From assembly GCF_047948215.1 (NCBI RefSeq), contig NC_134464.1, positions 4,908,001-4,972,000 on the forward strand: a stretch of 64,000 nt of DNA. The letters run 5' to 3'. Origin of the DNA: Lycorma delicatula. Taxonomy: Eukaryota; Arthropoda; Insecta; Hemiptera; Fulgoridae. Position numbers and translations under genes: made by a program. The notes beneath the pieces were generated by a model. The model saw nothing but the letters and a program-made list of their open reading frames with translations. It was not told the origin of the DNA and searched no databases. Below, piece after piece: positions 25,146 to 37,312 of this stretch (positions are counted from its first letter, which is position 1; every line of letters starts with the position of its first letter).

Positions 25146-26084
25146 TTTTTTCATTATTTGTTTTAAAAATAGCTTTTACGTTTCTTTACGACAAAATTTA
25201 TTCGTAAGTTCAACGTTTTATTGTAAGCGATATAAATACAATAGTATATTATAGTTTAAAAATTGTAGCCGCTTTAAAAGTAAGAAATTACATTATTATT
25301 TCCTTCTTCAAAAATAAAATATATTTTAAGTCGTTTAGAATTTTTCTCGGTTTCGATTTTAAATAGTTTTATGAAGCAGGGAATATTTTTATTTAGAATT
25401 TTGCGTCTACTAGCTAAAAGTATTTTAAAACATCATGAGTTAAATAAATAAAGAAATTTTAATAAATTATAAAGGGTAAAGGAAAAATCCGTATGATTTT
25501 TCTCGATAGGGTTTATAACTCGCATATTTCGGCTAATGTTATACAATTCATTTACGTAAGTAATATTTTTCACGTCGATAATTTTATTAAACGGAAAGTT
25601 TCACACCTTACGCGGGAATATTCAAAATTTTTAAACGTAGTAAACACTTACACTTCTTTTACTTTATTTAACAACTCATTATGCGTCTTATAAGTCTGTA
25701 TATCGAGACACGTTTTGTGTTACGTCGACCTTTTTCGCGCTTACATTTCTTTTCTTCTACCGGCGACGAAACGCTTTGACTTTTTTGTCGTAATATTTGT
25801 TGTTCGTTTCCGTTTCTGATCTGCCGGTTCCGATATCCAAGTACCTCTTTGAACGATTCTTACTGTTTAATTTCAAACGAGATTTTTAATTCTTGTACAA
25901 ATATCGTCGATTAAGCTAAAATATATCTTAAAAATTACTTCGACGAATAAAACAGAGTTTACAAATAAATTTTCTATTAACGTCAGCGGTAAATTTGATT
26001 ACATTAAAAAAAAAAAATTATTTTGGGTTGCGGCTGGACGCTTAAACGAGGATAGTTCAGAAACACGGTGATTTCTTTGCCGAC
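25146..26084. other. Unassigned AT-rich sequence
   Basis: No element or gene recognised. The frame 25493-25693 has no motif. Confidence 0.45.
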
Positions 26085-26165
26085 TGTCGTCCGGGAGTAG
26101 TATCGAATTTGTCTCATTCGGAAGGTTGAAGGTTTGAATCCCGGCCAAGCTTCCCGTTTTCTATA
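26085..26165 (+). repeat. Degenerate S2-like SINE head
   Basis: The phrase gggagtagtatcgaatttgt, then tctcattcggaaggttgaag and a B-box-like ggtttgaatcccggccaagc, keeps the order of S2 heads. The body is not recognisable. Confidence 0.45.
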
Positions 26166-28216
26166 ATTAATATAAAGAATGATATTTCATCGTATAAATT
26201 TCAAGCTTATTTTGAAAGTAATATCTAAAAAAAAAGAACTGTATTACACGGTTATGTGATATTTAATATTAAAAACAGCTTACCTTTTTATATTTTTTTG
26301 TACTGACGTTGCCGTGTTGGAAAAACTTAAAATAACCGCTCTAAATATATTTTTCAGTCTCTGTAATAAAATCCAAGAAAAACCTTTCCGTACCCTTACG
26401 CAGCGCTTACTCTTTAATCGCTAAGTATCTCGATCCCGGATAGGATTCTTATAAAAAAATATCGGATAGAAAAAGTTGTTCCCAGATAACGGCTGTTCTC
26501 TTCATATCGAAGTACAAAATCGAGGTTGTAATAATTTTACAAGCGCTTAAATTCTTCGTGAGGATACGACGGGCGTCTAGGTAAAACACACCGAATATTC
26601 TAGGGAAGAAATCAAGGATGTAGGAATAGAATGAATCATAAAATACGGATGATTACCCGTCGAGGGTCCGCAGAAAGAAAACCTAACCGAAGGAGTGTTT
26701 CGAGGTTCCTCCTGAAAAGTTGGTAATCATCCTGCCCGTAATCTTTCCAGAGAGCATCATATTTTTATTTAGAACGGAAGCGGTATGCGATCAATCGATG
26801 ATTTTACATTACTGGATCCGAATTACTCCATTACATATAACTTTTCATTCAGATACTAAAGAGCCGACCTACTAAGAGAGGCAAAGAATTCTCTGAGAAA
26901 GATCCACGATCGTTCGTTTAGACGTTTCCAAACGAACTGTGTATCAACCGTTCAGCTATATTCAAACTGGAGGATATTTCTCATATTAACTTTCACCGAC
27001 TGTTTTGAATCGAGATTATTCATTTATTTTTTAATTTTGAAGAAATTAAAAATAAATTATCTCTCACTCTCTATGTAATTATTATTTGTTCATTTTATAT
27101 ATATATATATAATGAACAAATAATAATTATTTTAACGTTCAGAAAATACTAATTTCTATTTTAATGAAAGTTATTTTTCTTCTATTTTTTCATTAAACAG
27201 GTAATGAAAAATGTGAAAATGTAATTTATTTAGAACTAGGTAGAAGGGAATTAAAAACACGTCGATTATGTTGTTACTGACGATGATGATGATGAGATGT
27301 AGTAAACGAAATAAAAAAGTTAAAATTTTAAATTACCCTTTAATAATGTAATTCTGAGTAAATGTAAAGCAGGAAGGAAGGCTGGAAGGAGGATACAAGA
27401 GAAGGAAACAAGGAGCGATATTAACAGTTAAACTACAACTACTACATCGACATTCTAGCGTAGTATAAGGACGGCGGTTGTAAATGTGATGACTTGAAGC
27501 GTAGAAGGGACGTGATTTGAAATCGCTCCGTGATCGGATAAAATAACGTGTTTTGATGAGGTGTAGGAGCTTGAAAGCGAGAGTGAAAGAGATAAGAGAT
27601 ATTTTGTGCGAGCGAAAAAAAAATTACTGTCAGAGAAAAGGGATATGAGGACGGGTAAAGAAGAAATGTTTAGACGGTCGACGGGGTGAAGATGAGGTAT
27701 ATAGTATGGCATTGCGTAAGGGATGAGACAAATGTTTTCTAAACGAATAGTAGGGCTCGTTACCGTCCATTGTCAGTTGCGCCGATGACTAACGGTCGTC
27801 TCGCTTTCGTCCCCCCTCTCACTCTATTTTCCCGATCTTTCTTTCTTTTAAAACGTGGCAAAAAATGTACTATTAAACCCTATTGTTGATTTAGGCTTAT
27901 CTGTTTCTTCTCTATTTACTTAACCGTTACAAATTTTATCATCTCTTTACTTCATTGTTGTGTTGTTGAAAATATGTTATTTAACAATTAAATCGTTAAC
28001 GATTCGTTACATTTATTTCATTTTTTAAATAAATTATAATCTTGTTTTACACATCCCAACAGATCGCGCGTAAAAATAAAAATTAGATAAACTACAAAAA
28101 TTCCCCGATTTAAAAGCAAAATGCGTTTCAATTTTTAAATTTCAATTTTTTTTTAAATTTCCGCCAAATAAAGAATAAAATTAGCCAGTAATTTGATACC
28201 GATTACAAAACATTTA

Positions 28217-28221
<5 letters not shown>
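26166..28221. other. Unassigned sequence
   Basis: Contains a perfect hairpin at 27076-27129 and a short GAT run at 27281. The frame on the minus strand 27455-27712 is serine/leucine low-complexity. No element was identified. Confidence 0.45.
27076..27129. repeat. Perfect 19-bp inverted repeat with TA loop
   Basis: The arm taattattatttgttcatt (27076-27094) is exactly repeated in reverse complement at 27111-27129, around a 16-bp TA-rich spacer. It would form a stable cruciform or hairpin. Confidence 0.9.

Positions 28222-28252
<31 letters not shown>
28222..28252. repeat. Poly(A) tract
   Basis: About 31 consecutive A residues. It could be the tail of a retroposed sequence lying to its left, but I recognise none. 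Confidence 0.9.
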
Positions 28253-28254
<2 letters not shown>

Positions 28255-28411
28255 GTAATTTTCTTATGAATTAGTTTTGAAGCTTATTTGTTAACAATTT
28301 TTGATTTTATTTTTATTTAAAATAAGGCTAATTTTACAAAAATATTACGACTATATACAAATAAATTCATTCATAGGAAACATAAAACGTCTAAAAAAAA
28401 ACTATTTAGCC

Positions 28412-28556
28412 AACCTCGTGGCTGAGTAGGTAACATCTCAGCATTTCATTCGGAGGTCCGGGGTTCGAATCCTCTGATGAAGCGTAGCATCTTTTCGTAC
28501 GCTATCAATTTCCACCGGGATGACGATCAAAGCTGTCGATTCCAACTCTCTCATAA
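28412..28556 (+). repeat. tRNA-headed SINE, S2-related subfamily
   Basis: Head cctcgtggctgagtaggtaa, tttcattcggaggtccgggg, B-box gttcgaatcctc, then a body tacgctatcaatttccaccg. The body after the head differs from S2 and matches the copy at 56108-56286. It ends in an ATAATAATAAAAAA tail. Confidence 0.7.
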
Positions 28557-29455
28557 TAATAAAAAAAAAAATTGTATAGAAAATTCGTTAATTATTATCT
28601 AGTATGAGATAAGGTTGCCGAAAACGTGGTAATAATTACTAATTTTCTCAAATTTTCACGTAAAAATACTTTACATATCAAAGTATATTATTACGTTATA
28701 CAGTTTCATTATTGTGCAAAGATGACAAAACATAAATAAAAAAATAACTTGAAATCGTTGATACAACACGTATTATTAACGTATACGACAACTTTAATAA
28801 ATGAAAGAAGAATAGTTGAAATCGATGCGTTCGGGGAAAAGAATGAGGCGTGAGCATAAAAATGTAGCTGGAGTCGAGTCGAACGAACCTTTCCTTTTAT
28901 TGAATTTTGTTAACGAAAAAAAATTCAGTACGGATCTACATATTTCAATAGAAATAAAACGAAGAGTTTTTTTTTAATTTTTCAGCCTTTTCTACTTCCT
29001 TGTACGAAGTAAAGGAAGTATTGTCGTTGCAAAAAATTTCGGTTTTCAGATTTCAAGGGGAATATCTACTTAGACTAGTTTTGGCGTGACGTCTGTAAGT
29101 ACGTATATATCTCGCATAACTAAAAAATGATTAGCCGCAGGATGTTGAAATTTTGGATTTAGGACTGTTGTAACATCTAGTTGTTCATCTTTCCTTTGAG
29201 TGCAATCGACTTGACCAAAGGTATCCTAAAAAGCCCAAAATCCAAAAACGTTTGGATACTTAATTGCGGCAATAAGCCCTCATTGAGAGCTTTTCAACGA
29301 AATATTTAGTGGTACTTATTTTCATCAGAGCTATAGCCAAATAAAATTGTAATTAATAAAATATTTGGATCTTTCAAGCGGAAGGCACATCGGACTACAT
29401 CTTCTTCTTTTTTTTAACTTTTTTTAATTTAAATGTTTTGATTTATTAATAATTA

Positions 29456-31236
29456 CACTGATAAACATAATTTTTATTTCCTAACATGCGATACATGATT
29501 TTAATTTGATTTTTGATGCTGAAAACGAATACTTCTACAACCCACCATTTTTTAAAACTTTTTAAATTCTAATTAAAGGTTTTTTTTCATTTTTCTACGT
29601 AAAGTTAGCATTTTAAGCTCCTATATTATATTTTTTTAGCTCATTTTTAATTGTTTAACATTGTTAACATAATTTGTAAGCTATACATAAACAATACTAG
29701 ACAGAGAATTAAATCATATCATAGTCACATATTATGACATCGTATCTAATACTGAAGAGCGAGCCTTGATGGACAAGATTAATCTTGTCTGTGCAGGTCA
29801 AAACATGTAGCTGAAATCATAGCTGTGTTGTTTGTATTAAGCACTGGATTTAGAAATGAATTAATTTTGTTCAGTCTTATTGCCGTCTTAAGTTTGTTAA
29901 CAGTGCAGTGTCGTAATGCCTCGAAATTGTATAAATGATGTGGATGCCTTTTGTTATGTATGTCGTGAGTTTACTGTAAAATCAAATAGAAAAAAAACAT
30001 TACACCTTTATTTCAAAAAGCTTATCGTTTGTACTTTCAGTGTAAAATTGGTGATCAGAATAAGACGTGGGCTTCTCATATAGCACGCACTAATTGTTCT
30101 GTGTGTTTAAGAGGATGGCTGAAAGGTACACGGAAGGCTTTGCGGTTTGACGTACCTATGGTTTGGCGTAAACCAAAGGATCATGTAACCGATTGTTACT
30201 TTTGATTTACAAGTGTGTAAATATCCTTCATTGCAATCTGCAATCGGGCCTGATCCTCACAGTGAAATTATTCCAGTTCCTAAGCCACCCATGAATATAT
30301 ATTTCGAAAGCAGCGATGAAGAATCAGGCAGTACTGAAGAAGACAACAATGATTTTGATTTTATTTTGAATTATTTTTCGATAAGCCACATCTTATATCT
30401 CAAAATTAATTAAATGACTTGGTTACGGATTTAAATTTATCAAAAAAACAAGCTGAACTGTTAGGATCAAGACTGCAAGGTTTGGAATTTATTTCAAAGA
30501 AATACAAAAATTTCGGGCTTTCAAAGTTGACAAAAAGAACTTTCTCGGTACTTTATTGATGAAAATAATTTGGTTTATTGTACAAATATTGATGAGCTTA
30601 TGTTGCGCTTAGGAAAAGTTCATAAACCTGAGGACTGGCGCCTTTTCACAGATTCGTCCGATTATAGTTTAAAAGTGGTTCTACTACACTACGGCAACAA
30701 ATATCCTTGGATACCGATCGCGTACGGTATTAATTTTAGACATACGATGTCATGAAAGACGTTCTTGAAAAAATAAATTATAAAAAACCGCTGGATCATG
30801 TGTGGTGATTTGATAGTTATAGCTATTTTGTTAGGTCGGCAAACAAAATCCGACAGTTACCACTATATTGTTAATCAACTTCTTACTTCATACAAAGTTT
30901 CCACTGAGACATTTCGGGGATGGAAAGCCGCTATAAACGGAAATGGAATACTAACATGCTAGCCGATTACTGTTGGACATTAATTCGGGATGTGCCTGAG
31001 GTTATTTATAAAAGAAAAACATCAGCAAAATCATTTTAACACAAGTATGGCCGTGCAAAATTACAAATTTTACAGATTTTGACTATATTTTCCTTTAATT
31101 CCTTTTTGAAGCGTAATTTATTTAGAACTAAGTGCGACAGGAAAATTTTATTTACAGTTCCGTAATGTGCGCAAAAAGCAATTCAAGAAGTGGTATCACA
31201 CTTAGAGAAACATTAAAATTTTTTTGTCTATCAGTG
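29456..31236 (+). mobile_element. CACTG-ended DNA transposon, element B
   Basis: Begins cactgataaacataattt and ends tttttttgtctatcagtg, an inverted pair with 5'-CACTG. It interrupts P3, and the flanking bases TTA occur on both sides (29453-29455 and 31237-31239). This agrees with the 3-bp target duplication of CACTA-type elements. It is closely similar to element A over the 5' region and the TDSS-containing block, but lacks most of the central part, so it is an internally deleted copy. Confidence 0.85.
29916..31039 (+). pseudogene. Broken gene of element B (uncharacterised transposase-like protein)
   Basis: ATG at 29916 opens MPRNCINDVDAFCYVCREFT; the CxxC pair lost in element A is intact here. 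Then come an acidic stretch (DEESGSTEEDNNDFDF, in the open frame 30213-30413), DELMLRLGKVHKPEDWRLFT and the TDSS block (open frame 30570-30755). A large deletion follows, and the gene ends MLADYCWTLIRDVPEVIYKR with a stop at 31037. The C-terminal piece is better preserved than in A. Frameshifts near 29990 and 30430, plus the deletion, rule out a working protein. Confidence 0.75.
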
Positions 31237-31722
31237 TTATTAACTTGTCATTGTAAAAAAATGTTTACAGTAAATAATAATTCAATAATAACAATAAAAA
31301 GCATATGAAAAATATCAGAAGTTATGAATGAATTCAAATATTATATATTTTTAAAAATGTGTATGTGTATTTTAATAGGCGTACAAGGAAGACATGTTTG
31401 GATAAACAAGATGCGGATACATCAGATTTTTTCTTTTTGCTTAGAGAAAGTTTGTGGAAGTTATTTAAAAAAATTAATTTATTATTTTTGTCTTGTATTT
31501 TAAAAGAGTCTGGATCGATATTCTATGAAAAAAAAAGTTATTAGTGTTTTAATATTAATTAAGATGCGTGATCCATTTAGGAAGATAAGAAAAAACAATT
31601 TATTGTTTTTTTTACATTTATCAATTCAGTTACATATGCATGTATGTACACAAGATAAATATTTTAAAAATAAATTTTGACTCGGTAGGTTGTTAAACCT
31701 GAATCGTTTATTTAATATTCAA

Positions 31723-31731
<9 letters not shown>

Positions 31732-31787
<56 letters not shown>
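31732..31787. repeat. (AT)n microsatellite
   Basis: About 28 uninterrupted AT units. Confidence 0.97.
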
Positions 31788-31790
<3 letters not shown>

Positions 31791-33687
31791 AAACATATTT
31801 ATAATGTTATACCGTATACATTTGTACACCTTGGGTGACCGTTACAACATTATAAACGCAGTGGTATTTGTGCGTGCGTATGTGCGCATGTGTATCGGAT
31901 GGAGAACGGCGATGAGATCAGCTGTTGCCGGCTGCCAGGTGTGCTTCCAACAGCTGTCATACCGTACAACATTAAAAACTTACACGTACACATATATACA
32001 CAACATTACTAAAAACTCACGGTTATCCCTGCCGGCTGTTAACATACATACGCGCAATCGCTTTAATGGGCGACCCACAAATCATTTTACGTTCGTTATA
32101 ATTTTTTTTGAAATGAAAATTTTTATTATTTTTTTTGTGCTATTAATATTATACATCTTTGTACCTCTCTAACTCGTCATTATTTTCATTATTTTTTTTA
32201 AGTCGTTATAAGTAAATTCAATTTAAAATCGGTAAACACACTGACGAAAAGCGATAAATTGTAAACAATTTTAATAAATTTTATAAAATTTTTATCGTTT
32301 AAGCAATCCTTGAATTAAAAAAAAACCTGCTAAATTTGACAAAAACAATATATTTAGTAATTTATAATTCAACACCGTGTTAATATTATATAATTATCAC
32401 GTTTTACATGAATTTATAATGTATTGTAGTTGTTTATAAAATCCTATACAACAAACACACGGTGTTTTTATTTAACCGGTTTCACCATAAAGTTTGTGTT
32501 TTAGTCGTCATTTATGTTTTGGACTTGTTGACTTAATTAATAACTGTTAAAGTGAAATAACGAACGCTGAAAATTACTTAAAAAAATTTGAGGAGATCGA
32601 CGGGGAATAAAGGCTATTTATATTTAATTTATATAAATAACTTATCTAATTGAATGTATTTTTTGACAACGATACTACTGTTCGTTTCACTTGTGTTTTT
32701 TGATAGGTCTGTTTAGTCTGGGAGTTTCGATTTAATTCATCCTTTCAATATTATTTTATACGGTAAATTTCAGCTTCATACAAAATACGTAAGTTTACAA
32801 ATGTAATATTACATTTGCCACCTTGTTTTTGACGGGTTCATCGGCGTAGTTATTTTAATAATCTCGATTTACGATGCTGTTTTTTCTTACGATAGAGTTT
32901 TAAACGAAATAGATTTCTCTGCCGAAAAAGGTTTCATAAATCTGGAGTTTTAAATAGAACGAAAGCTTTAAGCATATTGACGTTAAGAACGATACTTATG
33001 CGGCGGTACTTTATTTTCTGATACGAAGTTCTCGTTACGATATTTTTTATTTACAAGAATACTGAAAATTTATTTTTATTTCTTATAGTTTTTGAATGAA
33101 ATAAAAAAAAAATTAATTTATAAAATTTCATAATAAATTGCTATGTAAATTTTATGTAAAAATAGATACGATTTGAACTCTTTAAATTATTTTTAAGCTA
33201 CTGCAGGGTATATATATTACTCATAACTCAAAGCGTAAATTCATCGGTTTTTCCCGATCGTGTCCGATACGAATAACACCGTCTGTTTTAGAAGTAAAGA
33301 TTTAGCTGTTGGAATTACCATCGTCTGATAGCGTGTTGTAAAATAACGTATATAATCGACCGATACTATTAAAATTAATCGGAAAATCCTCTGCGAATGT
33401 ATAACATATATTAGTCACGGTTCATCTTTACCGATGAGTTCAAAGCATATTCGTTAATAACGAGCAGTGTTGGTAACGGATAAAATAATCGAGAAAGACG
33501 TTTTATTGTTTCTCAGTTAAACTTGTAATTTAATTTAATTTTGCAAATTTATTTTAAATAAAATTCTTTTCGATTTTTTTTAAAATCCATTCGACTCTGC
33601 ACGAAAAGCGTAAGAAATTTAATTAAAAAAATACGGCTTACTCGTTCGCTTAATAAATAATATTTTTTTATTTTCATTAATTCTTTT
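31788..33687. other. Unassigned sequence
   Basis: A 122-codon frame at 31804-32172 shows no known motif. Its N-terminal part lies in GC-richer sequence and its C-terminal part is a hydrophobic, T-rich translation. I do not call it a gene. The rest is AT-rich and featureless. Confidence 0.45.
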
Positions 33688-34330
33688 TACTTCCTTGTAC
33701 GAAGTACAAGGAATGTACATATGTATCTCTCGCATAACTCAAAAACGATTAGCCGTAGGATGTGGAAATTTTGGAATTAGAACTGTTGTAACATCTAGTC
33801 GTGCACCTCCCCTTTTTATTGCAATCGACTGAATCAAAAGCGTCCAAAAAAGCTTAAAAATCCTCCAAAAATGGATTTTGGACCTTTTGTTAACCGCAGT
33901 AATAAGCTCTTATCGAGAGATTTTTAACGATATATCATCAGCGGTAGTTATTTTCATCGGTTCCAGAGTTACAACCAAATAAAATTTTAATTAATGAAAT
34001 ATTTAGACCTTAGGGGAAGCACATCGGTTTGAATCAGACTTAAATCTCCTTCTTTTTTTAACATTTTTTTTTTAAATTTAAATTTATCGATTTATTAATA
34101 ATTATTAAGCTCCGATTATAAAAAAAAATTTCGATGAATAATAATTCAATAATAACAATAAAAAAAATATATGAAAAAATATCAGAAGTTTTATCAGAAG
34201 TAAACTAATATCAGAAGTATATCGGTTTTTAACGAAATAAAATTTTACGTACTTTTCATTTTAAAAAAATGCGTAAATGTAATTTAATAGGCGTACAAGG
34301 AAGTCATGTGTTGTCCACATCAGATTTTTT
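33688..34330 (+). repeat. Family P repeat, copy P4
   Basis: Starts acttccttgtacgaagtaca, then jumps to gtatctctcgcataactcaa (an internal deletion of the segment with ttcggttttcagatttc). It continues through gattagccgtaggatgtgga, gtgcacctcccctttttatt, gggcacatcgg-type sequence and the 3' block ending ttgtccacatcagatttt. The 5' acttccttgtac and the 3' gtacaaggaagt are inverted relative to each other, a possible terminal inverted repeat. Confidence 0.8.
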
Positions 34331-34549
34331 TTAAATTTGGAGTATACATAAATATATAATAAACATAAATAAGTAAAATATAAAAAAAACAGTCCGAAGA
34401 ATATCGATCGAAGCCCGTAGTTCAGAATATAAAAAGCAAAGAAAATACCAAAAATAGTCATATCGATCGGCAATGAAACGGTGAAATGAAACAAAGCGCG
34501 ACAAAAGTAGCTGGCGAAACGAAATGACAAATATTGACGACGCCAACAC

Positions 34550-34985
34550 CCCCTACGGTAGCCGATTCACCTCAAATGTCGGAAATCTTACCGATCTAAT
34601 ATATGAAGTCGCTGCAGGCGCCTGACGTCCTCGTAAGGTTAATCGCCGTATTTCCTCTCGAACGGTCGGTGATCTCAGATAATCGTGTATTTCGGTGTTT
34701 TACGCAAACCACGGGGCTTCTGTTGTATTTTTGGATAGTTTGTTCCGGAATCGCCGTACGACTTCGGCGTTAAGCTCGCTGGACGTTCCCCCGGACGGTT
34801 GCGTTTCGTAGGTCAAAATCGGTTTCAGGACTGCCGAATACAGCAGTCGCTCGTTAGATAACGATAGTAGCGAATCCCCGGCTAGCGAGCAGAATGTGAC
34901 GTTAAGCCGCGTACTTTTCCCCCTAATACGACTCCTCCGCGTCAGACGGCGATACGCATGCGGTCCTAGGTATCACAGCCTCGGA
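34550..34985 (-). pseudogene. Jockey-like RT remnant, minus strand
   Basis: On the minus strand from about 34980 one frame runs YLGPHAYRRLTRRSRI, then RLNVTFCSLAGDSLLSLS, NERLLYSAVLKPILTYETQ, ELNAEVVRRFRNKLSKN, APWFA, a single stop, then HDYLRSPTVREEIRRL. This order (YLG, LLY.A.LKP...TY, QRF.NK, APWF, PTV.EEI) is the thumb and C-terminus of Jockey-clade ORF2. It shares this architecture with the 5.8-7.3 kb remnant but is a separate copy. No long open frame covers it because its start lies upstream and a stop interrupts it. The sequence is GC-richer than its surroundings. The sequence to 34340 on the same strand may be its 3' untranslated part. Confidence 0.75.
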
Positions 34986-34989
34986 AACC

Positions 34990-36140
34990 CCACTCTGCTA
35001 TTCAAATTTACTTACGGATGCGGTAAACCGGAACCGATTGCAAATTAAAAACTGCGGCGAAATAAAAATCGGATTAATTTTGGACCGTTGGTTTTTTAAC
35101 CGTTGTTATTATCGGCTTATAAAAATAGATGTACTTCAGTTAAATAAATGTTAATCGTATGAAAAAAGTTCGATAAGTAGATAACCGTCGATCGTATTTG
35201 AGAAAAGATATGTTCTGCGTAAAAAATCGGTTTGCATTTTTTTAATTTACTTTCCTTAAGTTTTTTGAATAGCGATTTCATTAATGAAATGGAATCGTAT
35301 AGTTTAAACGGTGAAATTTAAATAAACCGCCCCCCGCTGTTTCTTATTAAATCGTGAATAGTACCTACCTATCTATTTTTGATTCGATACTTGTGAAGAC
35401 TTGATTTCGTGTTTTTTGTCAACGTTTTAGAAATAATAATTTCTTCTTTTGTAGATGCGCGTAAAATTTGATCGAATTTTGTTTTATTTTCACAATATGC
35501 TGTATAAATCAATATTTTTCAGTCTTTTACTTCTTTCTTCTCCCCTCGTAGATTTTAATTATTTCAAAAAGCTTTTTTTTTATCCTTTTACTCACGACGA
35601 AGTACTTCGGCAATATTTTGTTTCAGAAATATCTCATCGCAATTCTCCGTACCCTTCCTTCTTTATTGTGACCCTTTAATGTTTCTCTCTTTCTTTTATT
35701 CACCCGTATTTTTAATATTTATACCCTTTATTCCTATATTTTTTTGTATTACAATTTTCCTATTCGATAGTGTTCTTTACGTTATGATACATCTAATGCT
35801 ATTACGTGCAGTATACGTTTTACGTGGTACGTGTACCGGTGTATCTACGCATGCGTGTACTCCTATTAGAATGAACGCGCTTGTTTTATTTTTTAAAACG
35901 CGTGTTTGTTTGAATCCATCCCCTTCTGTTAATAATATATAGATTACGTTTCGCTTTTATTATTACGTGTAAGTTATTTTAGAAATATTATTTCCTTTAT
36001 CTCTTTCAAAACGTATTGCTTTTCCCTTTTATTTTTTGTATTAATTTTTTTTGTTATTAATTAAAGTTTTATTAAAAATAAAATAAACCTTAGTATTTTT
36101 AAGGTTCATTCTTTTTCTTTTTGAGGACCACGTAACAATC
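34990..36140. other. Unassigned sequence
   Basis: Two adjoining T-rich frames (35455-35679 and 35679-35942) translate to hydrophobic low-complexity peptides. No motif, no repeat partner. Confidence 0.4.
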
Positions 36141-36149
36141 TCATTTCCT

Positions 36150-36560
36150 TCTTCTTTGTCGTTTCCTTATCTCGCTTTTCGCTATGCGTTTTTTCCTTTC
36201 CTCTGACCGCTTTGTTCCGGTTCTCTTATCCTTTCTACCTTGGAATCCTTCTGTTTTTCTCATTTTCCTAAGAAACGTATTTTTTCTGTTATTTCATCCT
36301 CTTTTATGTCGTTTCTTTGTAAATCTTTTTCGATCGCCGTTAACTTGTTTTCCCAAAGGTACTTGAAAATCTGTTTCGTTAACCTGTTCGTTGTATGAAA
36401 ATTCCAGAAGAAAGTTAATCTTCTTTTTTCATCGTTTCCCAAATTTTTTTCACGTTTTTATATACTTCAGCGTCGCTTCTTATTTTTCAGCCTTCATTGG
36501 TTTTTAGCGGAACATATATTTTTCTAATAATTCTTCTCTCTAACGGTTCTTCCTTATAAT
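36150..36560 (-). pseudogene. LINE C-terminal remnant with basic tail domain
   Basis: On the minus strand the reading is LERRIIRKIYVPLK (about 36540), a stop, KIRSDAEVYKNVKKIWETM, then KKRRLTFFWNFHTT, NRLTKQIFKYLWENKLTAIE and KDLQRNDIKEDEITEKI (open frame 36442-36260). After a frameshift it continues FQGRKDKRTGTKRSEERKK and a run of Arg/Lys to a stop near 36150. I recognise this as the C-terminal extension of certain insect non-LTR elements, where a DRLTKRIF block, an acidic ND-I-E block and a GFQ...K.TGTKWSEERK basic block follow the RT. This is from memory of the family; the clade is unresolved. It is 5'-truncated. Confidence 0.65.
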
Positions 36561-37312
36561 CGAGCGATAGGCATTCACAAACAAATAACATTCTTTTTTA
36601 ATTACGGTGTTATAATTAAGGTTTACTATTATTGTTATTACTTTTTTATTAGGGAAAATCGTGTACGAGAACTTCAAAATAAAAATTTTATTTAAAAAAA
36701 TAATAACTTTTTAAACAAAAAGTTAGAATCGTATGTTTTATTAAATTTATCTTAATAATATCATACGGCGATTAAAAAAAAAATCTTTAGGTTTGAGTAC
36801 AGAAGTAGCTCAGAAATTTCCGTATTACGAGCAACAACCGTCTTTATACGTACGTTTGTTCGTTTAAACGTGTGATTTTTGCCTCCGATTCTTGCACGTC
36901 CTGGTCGATAATTTAAACGCATAAATGATTTTCAAAATTAGCATAAAAATTAAAAATTTCACAGTTATTTCTTATGCTATTAGGCTACTCCCATTTTATT
37001 TTCGTTTTGCGAATTTGATTTACGCCGCGAGTTTCCATTACGTTCGATCTGTATACTTTCGTTATCAGTAATCGAATTACGTAACCGTATCTGACGAAAG
37101 TATAAATTAATTATATTTATTTTACAAAGAGGAGGAAATAAAACCGTACTCTTTTTGAGAACGGAATTTAAAAACGTATTAAATAATATTTTTAAAATTT
37201 AAATAATTTTTTCCTAATCTTCATATATCCATCGTTACTTTTAAACAACGAATCCGAGGATAAAAAGTTTAAGATTTTTTTCATGAAAATTCAATTACGA
37301 TAGGTTATACAA
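36561..37312. other. Unassigned AT-rich sequence
   Basis: Nothing recognised on either strand. Confidence 0.5.

Larger units (their letters stand above)
28992..31432 (+). repeat. Family P repeat, copy P3, split by element B
   Basis: The 5' part (28992-29455) starts ctacttccttgtacgaagta and carries ttcggttttcagatttcaag, cgcataactaaaaaatgatt and the gaaggcacatcgg block. The 3' part (31237-31432) resumes at ttattaacttgtcattg and ends atcagatttt. Joined by comparison with P4, the halves fit end to end apart from 3 duplicated bases. P3 is thus an older resident that served as insertion target. Confidence 0.85.

Noticed and set aside
31804..32172. 122-codon plus-strand frame
   Set aside because: No motif; it begins next to a long (AT)n tract and its end is a T-rich hydrophobic translation. 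No splice or promoter context supports a gene.
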